Source of the DNA: Cheiracanthium punctorium
Taxonomy: Eukaryota; Arthropoda; Arachnida; Araneae; Cheiracanthiidae
Length of the DNA: 64,000 nucleotides
Direction: 5' to 3'
Assembly: GCA_038373885.1 (NCBI GenBank)
Contig: JAWZYV010012356.1
Span: forward strand, 1-64,000
Shown piece by piece: positions 1 to 10,689 of the stretch (positions within the stretch are counted from its first letter, which is position 1; each line of letters starts with the position of its first letter). The translations under genes and the position numbers were made by a program. The notes under the pieces are model-generated. The model did not search any database and was not told the DNA's origin. It saw only the letters and a list, made by a program, of their open reading frames with translations.

Positions 1-1563
1 TGTTACTCCATGAAAAATTTATAATATAAATAAAATTGAATATGATTTTTTTTTATCTTTTAATATTTTTTTCCGATTTAAGGTAGTTTGTTGAAAATCA
101 ATTTGAAACTGATATTATCATTTCTAATTCAAGTATTTTTTGTGTAATTTGTTGTAAAATTTGTGGACTAGAGTTGGAGAATAGAGACAGTTACGATATT
201 TGCTAACTATTTTGAGTGTTGTAAAAGAAATATTTATACTATTTGCATGAATTTAAGCCTATGTTAATCAGGAAAGGCAGCTTTCTATTTGAAAAAGTTT
301 TAGAATCGATTCTGTAGTTGGGTCATTCTTCAGTATATGGCTTCACAAGCTTGAAAATTTTTTTTACTGAAAAATTAAGTGCAATACATCACTTTAAAGC
401 TTGAAATCTCTTCCATCAAAGTTTTAATCTATTATCAACAAAAAGTCTTTATTTTTAACTGAACAGAAATTAGAGCATTTTGTTTGCAATCATACAGAAA
501 AATGTGTTATATACAGGACATTATATTTTTAACAATGAATTAGCTTACTTTTTTATTTTTTAATCAAAAAATATTTTATTTCAAAGTTCCTATGTTTCAT
601 GAAACCTTTTGAATAGTCGTATTATGTGAAACAATAATAATAAAATAATATTTTATCACAAGCTTTCAATGATAAATTTCTTCTTGTCCCATACTAAACA
701 ATTTTGAGCTTTTTTTTTTTTTTTAATTAATAATATTGATGACAACAGAACATTTTTTCCCCACTCTTCAACTAGTGAACTAACTAGCTTCCTAAATTAT
801 TCAATTAAAATATTATAGCTTTTCATTTAGAAGTGGGCATGTCACACAAAAATGTGTTGCATACAGGACAAAATGCAAAATTTTGATAGCAAAAGATTTA
901 ATTTTTAGACTATTTTTATGGCTTTTCTGCACAATTAGCTGCACTAAGTACAAAATAAATAAAATAAAATAAACACATAGTTAATTATTAGTACCATTGG
1001 TAAATTCATAACTTGCTTGAAATATTGAAACATTTTTAAGTAATCAGTTGATTTTCATCAGAAAACAAAGATAAAACAAAAATATGTAAATTAATCAAAA
1101 AATCCTTATTGGAATAGAAATCTGGTCCCCTTATAGAAAGAGTGAGAAAACATTTAGCTGAAAAAAATAAGACACCTTGATGGCTGATAAATTTAGCTAT
1201 GCACAAAAAGAGTTAGATCAGCATAGAAAGTATGAAACTAGGAAAAAGAAATAACTACTCTATCCTATATGAAATGGCTGCAATTACATCTTATTTTCAT
1301 TGAGCCTTAAATATATGTCCCAATAGCCAATTATTTGAAAATGGAAGTAATTTTATTTTTGAACAATGTTACAATGCAGAATACCTTTTTGACATTATCT
1401 AGAAAACTTAAATTCTTTTCAACAAGAAAATTTACTGTTGATACAAAATTAGAAGCTGCTTTGGTATTTCTTCAATTTCTTGGGGATATGAAATGTTTGT
1501 AGCATAATGTACTATAGGACATATTAATAGTCTTTATATCTTATGTTCTGCTTTTAACTTTAG
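1..1563. other. No gene recognised; upstream intronic or intergenic DNA
   Basis: A+T-rich DNA with short homopolymer runs. I find no further exon of the downstream Myb/SANT-like gene here. Because the first visible exon opens in the middle of a domain and is preceded by a splice acceptor, the 5' part of that gene most likely lies before the window, and this stretch is probably its intron. Confidence 0.4.
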
Positions 1564-1651
1564 GAATGTTATTCGTGATCTGCACCTTGAAAATCAAGTT
1601 TCTGTGTTAGCTATTCGTAAAAAATGGAATAGTTTGTTGAATAAATTTAAA
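1564..1651 (+). CDS. Internal exon of a Myb/SANT-like DNA-binding protein
   Basis: An 88 bp open exon. It is preceded by a pyrimidine-rich acceptor ending in TAG (1561-1563) and followed by a consensus donor GTAAGT (1652-1657). After one leading base from a split codon it reads 29 codons ending in KKWNSLLNKFK and closes in phase 0. The spaced Trp/Leu pattern (KW-x2-L-x3-FK) is the third-helix region of Myb/SANT-like (trihelix-type) domains. The exon at 9583 also begins in phase 0 and continues the same domain with WPHYNQM, so the two can splice directly. The product is expected to be a nuclear DNA-binding protein; the N-terminal part of the domain must be encoded upstream, probably outside the window. 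Such proteins include transcription factors and transposon-derived (Harbinger-type) MYB-like proteins, and I cannot tell which this is. Confidence 0.72.
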
Positions 1652-1830
1652 GTAAGTACTATTTAAAAATTTACCCTAAAACTTACTTCAATATGATTTC
1701 AAGTTGAGCTGTAGTATTCTTAGATTTTATTTGAGACAGATTGGTTCTGCAGTTGTATATGTGCATGTTAGTAGGTACTACTTGTATTACTAAAATATGG
1801 AAGAATGGCATATTTTGCTATAATTTTATA

Positions 1831-2583
1831 CGCAATCAACTCTGGTCATAGTGAATCTCTGGGGACTGGCAAATTTCTTTCACTGTATCCAAAGTTCACT
1901 AAAACCGATGTTGCCCACGTTGAACAATAAAACTTTATACAAAACTCGAAAATAGAATTTTATACAAAAACTGAATGCTCATTAAGTAAATCGAACATGA
2001 TTGATCACATTTATGGTGCTAGAACTATTTGTTAAGTGAAATAAGCATAATTAATCCCATTTATGGAAATAATGTGCACTCTATGCAGTTGGCAATGTGC
2101 TTTCACCTTTAAACTAAAGAAAAACTGAAATAAAAATAAACATTTCAGTATTATTATTATTATTTTGCAGTAAGAAGTATTCTGTAAGTCCTATGACACC
2201 AGTGGCGTAGGACTTTTGAGACTTTCGGTTCACTTTCAAAAGTACCCTGCTTTTGTTAATAAATGCTTTTAAAGATTAGAATGCTTTACAGCAATTAAAA
2301 GAAATTACAACCCTCTCCCACCCCTTCCCTCTAGTTCAGTATAAGTATGTTAGCCTAGACACTGGCAATTCTCTAGTATTTTGGAACAGGATAATCTTTT
2401 TCTCTCTACTCAAACACAAGAGACACTCTTCGTGAGAATCGAACAACATCCCATCTGCCGTCCAGAAAATTTTAAGTTCACTAAAACCGAAAAAGGCTAT
2501 GTACATTTCTATCGTATGTGAATCGGGACTAAAGAAATGCATTCACTATAGCTGAAAGTTCACTATATCCAGAGTTGACTGCA
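1831..2583. mobile_element. pogo/Tc1-like non-autonomous element in the intron
   Basis: The left end CGCAATCAACTCTGG (1831-) and the reverse complement of the right end TGCAGTCAACTCTGG (to 2583) form terminal inverted repeats. TA dinucleotides flank both ends (1829-1830, 2584-2585). Similarity continues inward (TATAGTGAA and TTCACTAAAACCGA blocks). The TA target and the CAGTCAACTC-type end are usual for pogo-like members of the Tc1/mariner superfamily. No transposase is recognisable, so this is non-autonomous. Confidence 0.6.
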
Positions 2584-2585
2584 TA

Positions 2586-4384
2586 AACAGTAGGTGAATA
2601 TTGAATGTGAATGTAATCCACTGTGAAAACTGGTTTTGTGGCAAAATTGAGGAACATGGAAGAACATGCCTCACATTGTCTAATAAATCGTGTCAAAGAC
2701 TTGAAAAAATTCTGAAACTTTCTTCTGTAAATGTACTGTGTAATCTTTATAAACAATAAACATTATGCATGTCATGTAACTACAAGAAAAAAATTTTAAG
2801 AACAAAAATTAAATAATAAAATTAATCACATTAAAGCTTCTTCCTTTTTTATCAAAAACTTCTTGTTTTGTACAGATAATAATTTATTGTAACATATTTT
2901 ATCTGTGTCATGTTTAAAGCAAAATATTATCTACAATAACAATTTTTCTAGTTCTTTTTTATCCTTCCTCCTTTCACTATTACAATTATAGAAAATTTCA
3001 TACAAAAAAAAAAAAAAAAAAAAAATGACTGTATTGTAAGAACACACATCACAAAACTATAGATTAATTATTATGGATTATCCCCAAACTTTTTTAAGCC
3101 AGTTTTTCAATATGTTATCTGCATTCTCGTAGAACTCAAAAGTGCCCTTTTTGGAACAGAATACCTTTTTCGTGATTTCCTCCCAGCAGCAGTGAACACT
3201 ATATTTTAAATAATTCATTTAACTATTTTATTTAAAATAACTACCCACACATAGGTAAATTAAAATTGTTTGTATTTTATGTTTTAATTAAAATAGCTTA
3301 GCTGCTTAATTTAATTATCCTTTTAAGATATTTCAGTCATTCAGAAAAGAAATTCGAGAAAAATCTGCTGTGGACACTACATGACATCCTTTTATGTTTA
3401 TAAAATTATAAATATTTTCGGTGCACATTATCTAAACTTATTTTGTTTGAAAGAGATACAATACTGCAATGATACTATGGTCTAGCGATTTCTAGCCAGA
3501 TATTTGAGATATCGCCAAGTTGGGTTCAATTTGTATGGCTTGTTTTTGGCACTTAATTGAGCAATATTTCGCCAAATCCGACAAGCTTAAGATATTTAGT
3601 GAAATTTTGGTCATCGCTGAAATAGTGGATTCATCACAGACTTTTAATGAATTGAAGGTATCCGTAGACCTTAATGTATTTAAAGTCTTTTGGGTGACCC
3701 AGTAAAAAAATTATTCAGTTCATTGCAATCAAAAAAGAGATGTACAGTTAGATCTTACAATAGTTCAAAATAAAAAATTTCAACATTCTACAGTTAAAAA
3801 TTTTAGAGTTATGCAAAATACATTATTATTTTTGGCATTAAATTTGGCAATATTTTGGCAAAACTCTACAAAGTACAGACATCAAGGAAAAACTTGTATA
3901 AGTAAATTTAGAGATAGTCAAAATCAATTTTTTCGTCAAAATCTGGGTACCGAAAGTTTTTGGGATCATATTTTTTCCTTTTACTTCATACAAGGAAGTA
4001 TTAAATTTTTTGGGGGGTGATGTCTGGAAGAATCTGGCATCACTGCCAGTTCTCTAATCTGCCATGTTCTTTTGATTGACTAAATCTTCTAATATTTAAG
4101 TCAGTGTTTCCCAACCTTTTACAACTGCAGCCCAGCAAAAATAAGAAAATTATTTCATGGACTAATACCAGCCAGAAACAAATATATGTATGTATATATA
4201 TTATTTATTAAATGAGATGTTTTAAAAATATCATTTTTAGTTGGTGCTATTGTGGAAAGCTCCAAGATTTTGCAGACAGTTTTTTAATTTTTTTTTTTTT
4301 TTAAGATGGACCTAGAAGAAATATTTTAGAAAAAATAACTATAGTTCAGTTACGTTATGTATATGCATAGCGCATACCCTTATA
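2586..4384. other. Intron, no gene recognised
   Basis: A+T-rich intron with an A run near 3004-3024 and a short (TA)n tract near 4190-4202. The small open frames (for example 3520-3705 and 3811-4020) have low-complexity composition and no recognisable domain. Confidence 0.4.
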
Positions 4385-4414
4385 TACTGTCTACCAATAA
4401 GTATTTGGACACCT
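4385..4414 (+). repeat. Left terminal inverted repeat of the Tc1 element
   Basis: The 30 bp left end matches the reverse complement of 5555-5584 at all but the first base. It is preceded by the TA target at 4383-4384. Confidence 0.9.
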
Positions 4415-4447
4415 GTGATAGGAAAGAAAAACTAACTTTATTCAAAA

Positions 4448-5460
4448 TCAATAGTTGGTACAGCCTCCACGAAAGGCAATTACAGCGTGAACCCTCCGGG
4501 GCATACTTTCCACAAGTCTTTGTATTACAGTTAGTGGTATTGTCTTCCACTCGGCTTGGAGTAGACATAGAAGTTCCTTCACCGATTTTGGACGGGTAGT
4601 GCACCCCCTTAATTCGGCGATCCAACTCGTCCCAGAGGTTCTCGATAGGGTTCAGGTATGGGCTCTGGGCAGGCCAGTCCATTCGATGAACTCCATTGGC
4701 ACCGTACCAAGCCTTGGTTAACCTCAAAACATGACAACTAGCATTGTTGTCCTGAAAGTAACAGGGGTCCAACCCGTAAAGCTGCTACAACGTAGGAAGC
4801 ACATTGTCATCCAAAATAGTGCAGTAGGCATCGGCGTTGAGCTTACCATGAATGGGAACCAAGGGTCCCAGTCCATACCAGGAGAAACACCCCCAGACCA
4901 TAATTCCACCTCCGCTGAACTTGACTGTTGGCACAATGCATTCTGGCAGGAGACGTTCTCCAGGCAGATGCCAGACCCAGCCATCCGAACGGTAAAGGGT
5001 GAGCCTTGATTTGTCGCTCCAAAGAACCCATTTTGACTGATCTACGGTCCAATTTTGATCTGCTTTGCACCACATTAACCGAGCAGTGCGGTTGGACTTT
5101 GTGATCAAAGGCTTATGGGCAGCAGTACGACCATGAAAACCAAGCAGATGTGCTTCCTTACCGATGGTATTCATTGAAACAATACTACTGGATGCCTGTT
5201 GAAACTCCTCGCGGATGGGTGCGGTTTTTCCGAATTTCTCTGGACAGCACTCGTCAGTCTCTATCTCCCAGTTTCGTTGGTCTGCCGACTCGGGGCACAT
5301 TCCAACAATCACCGCTCACCTTCCACTTCTTAATCACATAGGCCACTGTCGATTTTGGGTACTTCAGATCGCTAGATATGTCCCTTAAGGATTGGCCACA
5401 TTTGTGATACCTGATAATTATACTTTTCTCGAAATCGGCGAGCTCCGAACTGCGCGACAT
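4448..5460 (-). pseudogene. Tc1 transposase, broken by two stops and two frameshifts
   Basis: The ancestral gene starts at 5460 (MSRSSELADFEK) and ends at the TGA at 4448-4450, about 337 codons, the normal size for Tc1 transposase. It has a paired helix-turn-helix N-terminus with a GRPTK linker, then a DDE catalytic core: first Asp in WSDKS, second Asp in FQDNN, Glu in NPIEN. I count 35 residues between the second Asp and the Glu, one more than the classical Tc1 spacing of 34. Lesions seen: an in-frame TGA at 5254-5256, a frameshift near 5205-5222, an in-frame TAG at 4785-4787, and a frameshift near 4590. With these, no full-length protein can be made. The product would bind the terminal repeats and cut and paste DNA in the nucleus. 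Confidence 0.92.
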
Positions 5461-5554
5461 CTTGCATGCGACTAATGCCGATGCTGTTTCCTACACGATA
5501 TATACCGGCGGAGGCGGTGACGTACCTCAGGACCGCAGATATCGTCATTTGCAT

Positions 5555-5584
5555 AGGTGTCCAAATACTTATTGGTAGACAGTG
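5555..5584 (-). repeat. Right terminal inverted repeat of the Tc1 element
   Basis: Inverted partner of 4385-4414, followed by the TA target at 5585-5586. Confidence 0.9.
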
Positions 5585-5586
5585 TA

Positions 5587-7480
5587 CATATGGGTTATTC
5601 AACGTGAGATTAAACAACGCAGTTCACCATGCCAAATTAGATTTTCCTGAAATTTTATATAGTATAGGCTAAAATAATGACAAATCTCAATTTTGTAGGC
5701 TCCATGATAATTAATTACCGAGAAATTAACTAAGCAAATTTTTAAGTTTTCTGAAAGATATGCTATTTATTTTTAATTGCTTCAGTAACTCCTTACCTGT
5801 AGAAGTTACTGAAGTAAAAATTTTCTTCTTGGGGCAATTTTTTAAGCTTATTCCAAAAATGTTATCAAAATTTGTGTATCTTCTATAGTTTATGCATGAG
5901 CATTGCATATGCTATGAAACATCATGAATTTTTTCGGCATGTTTGATCAGAAACACATGTTTGAAATTTTTATATGTCGTTAAGATGGTATACCACAACA
6001 TCCCAAAAAAATTTCATCTTGGCTTTCTGCTCAGGAGCTAAGCAAAAAAATTATTAAATTTTCACATGACTTTTCGAATGTTTTTTCTAGTAATAAGTTT
6101 TAAAGAGCATGTCAAAGGAATGAATATGGAACTTATATTTAAATTTAGATGTTGAAAAGACGCCTTTTGAACATTATGGGTCTTTTAATATATTGTCTTT
6201 TGAAATAGTTGTGGCTCCAGGGATGTTTTTCACTGGGATGAAACGTGAATATCAGTTTTTCTCACTGAAAAAAATATAGATCTACATGAGTACATGGGAA
6301 AAGAAAATCGAAAAAGTCAAGTTTGAAAAAAAAAAACTTGTGAATTTTCGAAATTTGCTATTCAACTGTTTCAAACACTGACCGTTTAAATGGTGCATCA
6401 GTCCCTTTAGAACAAAAATTTTAGAAAAATATTGTAGTTGTTTATTTCCATGCCACCATCACACATATGACCTAATTTTTCTAAGTGCATTTGAAAATGT
6501 TCAAGGACAATATTTTGAAAGTGTGCAAAAATTTTGAAAGCAAAATGTGTGAGGTAGAGAGAAATCCTGATGTACTACTTTTCAAAGACTTGAAGCCCCT
6601 GCCATGTGGCATTTGAAGCAATGTCAATGCTGATAATAACCAAATGACATTGTTGAAATTGGTGTTAAATTAATGCAGGACTTTAATAGGTTAAACTATT
6701 AATTAAGAACAAAAATAATTTGTTCCTCGTGTGCAAGATCATTGTAACTTATATCAAGATTATAAAAAAATCATGTTAAAAAGAAAATATCCACACTAAT
6801 TTTAAGTTCTATATCAAGAAGCATACGAAAGTATTCATGTATATATGAGTTGGTCATTTATTGAGTATAATTTTTAATTAATAACACTGAGTATTTTATT
6901 TGTTTTAAATAAAATACATCGTATCCATTGTAGCATTGAAAATGTTGACTGAGGTCGGCACATGTTAATTTCATCCTACAGGACTGAAACAACATTAGTT
7001 AATCTGATCTGAAGAAACAATATTAGGGGCAGGCTAAAAAATTTCAAACCAAAAATTTTTTGACCCAAAATAAGGGACACCCTAATGTATACGCATGTTC
7101 GTATAAACATTATGTATTCTGTCATCATGGACTATTATGAGTTTGTGGATAGTTTACCTTTTTATCTGACTATGGTTGTCTGTAAAGCAGTGGTTGGCAA
7201 ATGCTGTATTTATGTAGTCTATCTATTTTTAGAATTTTAGAACAGAATGATTTAAATTTATGAATTATCAGCAACTCAGCCCAGCTTCCCATGGGTAGGA
7301 GAGCGTATATGCCTATTTTCTTCTCTGTTGTAGTGTCATATCAACCTGTTACATTGAACATGTGTGTTAGAGTGAAATGTAACTAATGTTCATTCTACTT
7401 AGAGTATTTTTAATGTATTTTATTTCCTATCCTGCAAATATTTGAAAAAGTAAAGAATATATACATAAACAAAAAAAAAC
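5587..7480. other. Intron, no gene recognised
   Basis: A+T-rich DNA without recognisable coding content, structured RNA or clear element ends. Confidence 0.4.
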
Positions 7481-7484
7481 TAAA

Positions 7485-7760
7485 ATAGTTTTGTATACAA
7501 CATTGATAACTTCTCTCGGATTCTGTGTGAAAACAACATATTATATTTAGATGTTACACATGATAGGGCAATGTTCAATTGGCTGTGTGAAAAGCATTCA
7601 CTGGCTAAGTCAATTCCAGCAACTCTTAAAGTTTGACCTTATGCTTTATTAATAGTCATTCCAAATGCTAATTTAATTGGAAATTGGAGCCGTTTGTTTA
7701 AAAGGCAATTCTGTAGGTATTTTTGGTATCAAAACAGTCTCACCAGTTCCACAGCCAATT
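7485..7760 (-). pseudogene. Helitron / PIF1-like helicase remnant, C-terminal part
   Basis: Read on the - strand, this stretch gives GTGETVLIPKIP, then after a frameshift RLQFPIKLAFGMTINKA, a stop (TAA at 7639-7641), then GQTLRVAGIDL and CFSHSQLNIALSCV. That order (GE-V-IPRI, LPF, R-QFP-K-AFAMTINKAQGQ, GIDL, CFSHGQLYVA-SRV) is the conserved C-terminal helicase end of Helitron Rep/Hel proteins and PIF1 helicases. In Helitrons this helicase unwinds DNA during rolling-circle transposition. The upstream Rep domain was not found, and the motif chain becomes unreadable above about 7,880. It sits antisense in the intron of the Myb/SANT-like gene. PIF1 itself is less likely given the decay and location. 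Confidence 0.75.
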
Positions 7761-7889
7761 AATGTTATTTGCAAGTTTTTCGATAATATTCAGCAAATGC
7801 TATGACAGGAGGAATTCTTTTCACACTGTATTTTTGCAGGGAATCAGAGTTTCTTCTATCTTTACCTAGTTCCAATATCAACAGAATTC

Positions 7890-9582
7890 CACAAACTTTC
7901 AGATTCCAATTTGTTGCGAATAACCTCTTTGGTCTTACGAAATAGGGGATTAATCAGAGTTGTTCATTACAGTGAGATATTCCAAGCTATTGTAAAAGTT
8001 ATGAAATTATTTTGGTTGTGAAAATTTTTACTTTAGATATTATTGACTGAATTTAATATTTAATGTGATTTATTATACTTCTAAAAAATAAGTCTCCCAT
8101 TCTAATGTTATTTTGTCCATTTCATAATTTTTTATGTCTAACGGGATCGTAGTGCAATTTTCAACTCATAACATTAAAAGATGGTGGCACTTTTGCACAC
8201 AGTATCTAATTTAAATTATTAAAAAAAAGAAGTTAATTTTGTTTTTTTGCTGATCCACTTATATTATATACAAAAACTTATATGGTGAACCATGGACTCT
8301 TTAAATTACAAGATTCAATAATCTGATCAGGTAAAATGAAACTGCTTATTACATTTATACAAATTCATGTTGTTTAAGCTGAAAATATTTTTCTGAATAT
8401 TGGCTTATTCTTTGATACACTTAGCATATTATTGTCTTAAACCATGTTATTATATTAGCTTAAAGCCTCCCTCATTAAACGGCCTGTCTAATGCAAAGAG
8501 AATTTTTCAAATTGAGTTGGTAGTTCCCGAAATTAATGCATTCAGACAGACAGATGCAGCAAGGGTTTTATAATATATATGTAGATGTATTACTATATTT
8601 TTATCTTGACGATTTAAATAAAAAAAAGTTTTTGACCCTAGATTTTTTGACACAACCTAGTTAAAAAAGACATTCTGTAAAAACTTGCATAATCTTGCAT
8701 CCATCCAATAAATTTGCATGTCTTATACTATTTCATTGTCCTCAATGTGTATTTTTCATTTTATAATATTCCATTATACAGAAACTTTAATGTATGTCCA
8801 ACTACTTGTATGTGTGTTGTAATTATAAAAATCTTCAAATGTTTTCTTTGAGAAGCTTATCTTTAAAGCAAGTGGGTTATGTCGGGAAGCATCAAGGTCT
8901 CACTGTAATATGTTATGGATTTTAAAGTTATTAACATTTATTCACTATGAGAGCTCTTTAGTATGAAGCTTCAATACCTTACTCTTGAATTTACTTGTTC
9001 CCATACTAAATTTTTTAAAGTTTCAAATTGTAGAAAATCTAAAGGATTGGCAGATTTTCAAATTTTTAAAATAATTACGATTTTCTGAATAACTATACAA
9101 AATTTCAGATGAATTGTTTTGGCAATGCTTTTTTTATTTTCTTTTAAATAGTTAAAAATCACAAAAACTCAAGAAAAGTATATGGAAAAATTTTAAAGTC
9201 TAAAATTTGCTCCTTTGCAAAATCTTTTTACTTATCTTTAAAATCTCCGGCTAATCACCCCAACAGTGCAGATTTATAAAAAGGACAACCGAACAGTCTT
9301 TGAAATTTATTAAATATTTTGGCCGTGACCTGTTTCTCAACAGTAGAATATCATTTTCTTCATCTAAATTCTGCTTTTCGTTATGGAATTAAAAAAAAAA
9401 AAAAAAAATCAGGATTTTTTTTTTTAATGTTGCAGAATTTCAACATTGATGTGATTGTTATAGTTTATGGGCTTTGTATCAATAATTTAGAAATATTAAG
9501 AGAAATGAGTAGGTGAAAAAATTCTAATAGTGTTGAATATTGTGTTACATTATGTTTAAATTTCATTTTTTCCTTCATGCAG
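7890..9582. other. Intron, mostly featureless; possible transposon tail
   Basis: No gene seen. Around 8,455-8,585 the sequence (a run with TTGGTAGTTCCCG, CAGACAGACAG and TTTTATAATATATATG) resembles the end of repetitive elements often seen in arthropod introns, and might belong to the Helitron debris just upstream; this is an impression, not a demonstrated homology. The last 20 bases form the pyrimidine tract and acceptor of the next exon. Confidence 0.35.
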
Positions 9583-9978
9583 GACATCGAAAACAAATTG
9601 GCAGTTGGCTCTTGCAGTGAAGATGTAGCATGGCCTCACTATAACCAAATGCAAACCATCATGAATGAGCTATCGTCACAAGAAAATCCTTCTATTTTAG
9701 CTACTGGTAACAACAGTGAGACTGTTAAAATTCAATTTTCTGATGTTGTGAATAATGATGGAATGGATAATGATGAAGGGACCCCAGAACACAAGCCAAC
9801 AAAACGTGACAAAAGAGATATCATTGATGAAAGATTTATTGCTGCAGTTGAAGCAGGAAATGAACAATTGAAAGCAATGAATGCTACTCTCGAAAAACAA
9901 GGTGAAACTTTCTTACAGTTGATGTCTCGCTTAGTTTCTGCTATGGAGACTCAAGTTGGAGATGATGCATCAATGTAA
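9583..9978 (+). CDS. Terminal exon of the Myb/SANT-like DNA-binding protein
   Basis: The exon follows a pyrimidine-rich tract and CAG acceptor (to 9582) and opens in phase 0 with DIENKLAVGS; a TAA stop lies at 9976-9978. The first 25 or so residues include AWPHYNQMQTIM, which fits the last helix of Myb/SANT-like domains (W-x-YF-x2-M-x2-IL), completing the domain begun at 1564. A long acidic linker follows (NNDGMDNDEGTPEH), then a basic patch (KPTKRDKRD, a possible nuclear signal), and then a predicted amphipathic helix from about residue 90 (Leu/Met spaced through NEQLKAMNATLEKQGETFLQLM) that may be a dimerising coiled coil. The ATG at 9577 in the same frame overlaps the acceptor and is not a likely start. 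The unbroken frame and clean splice signals favour a functional gene. Confidence 0.82.
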   Translation, partial: DIENKLAVGSCSEDVAWPHYNQMQTIMNELSSQENPSILATGNNSETVKIQFSDVVNNDGMDNDEGTPEHKPTKRDKRDIIDERFIAAVEAGNEQLKAMNATLEKQGETFLQLMSRLVSAMETQVGDDASM

Positions 9979-10003
9979 ATGCTTTAAAGTATTTCTTTTA
10001 TTC

Positions 10004-10009
10004 AATAAA
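10004..10009 (+). other. Polyadenylation signal of the Myb/SANT-like gene
   Basis: AATAAA 25 bases after the stop codon, followed by a T-rich stretch. It is the first such signal after the gene and would give a very short 3' untranslated region; another AATAAA occurs near 10,130. Confidence 0.6.
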
Positions 10010-10525
10010 ATGTGTCGTAAAGCTACTGTAGATTTTTCTAAGTAGATTTCTGTCCAAAATAACTTAAGATTCATTAAGGAACTTAGTGATAAGCAGATTT
10101 CGTAATCTTGGGGTAACTGCATTTTTAAGAAATAAAACAAGTTAGACTAATTATTAGTATTATTTATTAAATTTCAAAAATGTTAATAGAATCATGTCAT
10201 GAAGCAATCAGTTCAGATCATCATTACCATCTATATACTGTACAAGATGTTGTTTTAGTTGCAGTACGACTAGGTTTTTACTGTCTGTTAGTATTTTAGA
10301 GATTAAAGTCAATAAAACTAAATAACTGGGTTAAAAGCATTGTAAAGAAATTGACATTTATTTAACACATTCACCATGGAAATAGCCTCATTTTTTTAAG
10401 AATGAAAAAAGCTAAAAAACACTGATGAGAAATTATAAAAGAAAATAATCAAATAATTCAATCAATGCTAAGATGTTCAAGCCTTTGTTATAATGTATTT
10501 AGATTGGGGTGCACAAAATCAAGTA

Positions 10526-10685
10526 CAGTTGAACCCTGTTATAACAAACTTCAAGGTACCAAAAGTTTTGTTCACCATATCTGAAACGTTAACAAATGCA
10601 ACAGTAAATCAGTGGGGCCAAAATTTTTGTTCATTATATCTGTGAGTTTGTTAAATACCGGGTACACTATAAGGGGGTTCGGCTG
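10526..10685. mobile_element. pogo-like MITE, 160 bp
   Basis: The ends CAGTTGAACCCTGTTATA and (reverse complement of right end) CAGCCGAACCCCCTTATA form terminal inverted repeats, flanked by TA at 10,524-10,525 and 10,686-10,687. The inner sequence has the TTCATTATATCTG type of blocks found in pogo/Tigger-like MITEs. No coding capacity. Confidence 0.78.
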
Positions 10686-10689
10686 TAGA

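Larger units (their letters stand above)
4385..5584 (-). mobile_element. Complete Tc1-type DNA transposon, 1,200 bp
   Basis: A full-length Tc1/mariner superfamily element in the intron of the Myb/SANT-like gene, oriented opposite to it. Near-perfect 30 bp terminal inverted repeats (core CTGTCTACCAATAAG) lie at 4385-4414 and 5555-5584, with one mismatch at the outermost base. TA target duplications flank it at 4383-4384 and 5585-5586. The transposase inside has stops and frameshifts, so this copy cannot move by itself, although its ends remain intact. G+C content is clearly higher than in the surrounding intron, which fits fairly recent insertion of foreign DNA. Confidence 0.93.

Noticed and set aside
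4731..5009. + strand open frames across the Tc1 element
   Set aside because: Shadows of the transposase on the other strand.
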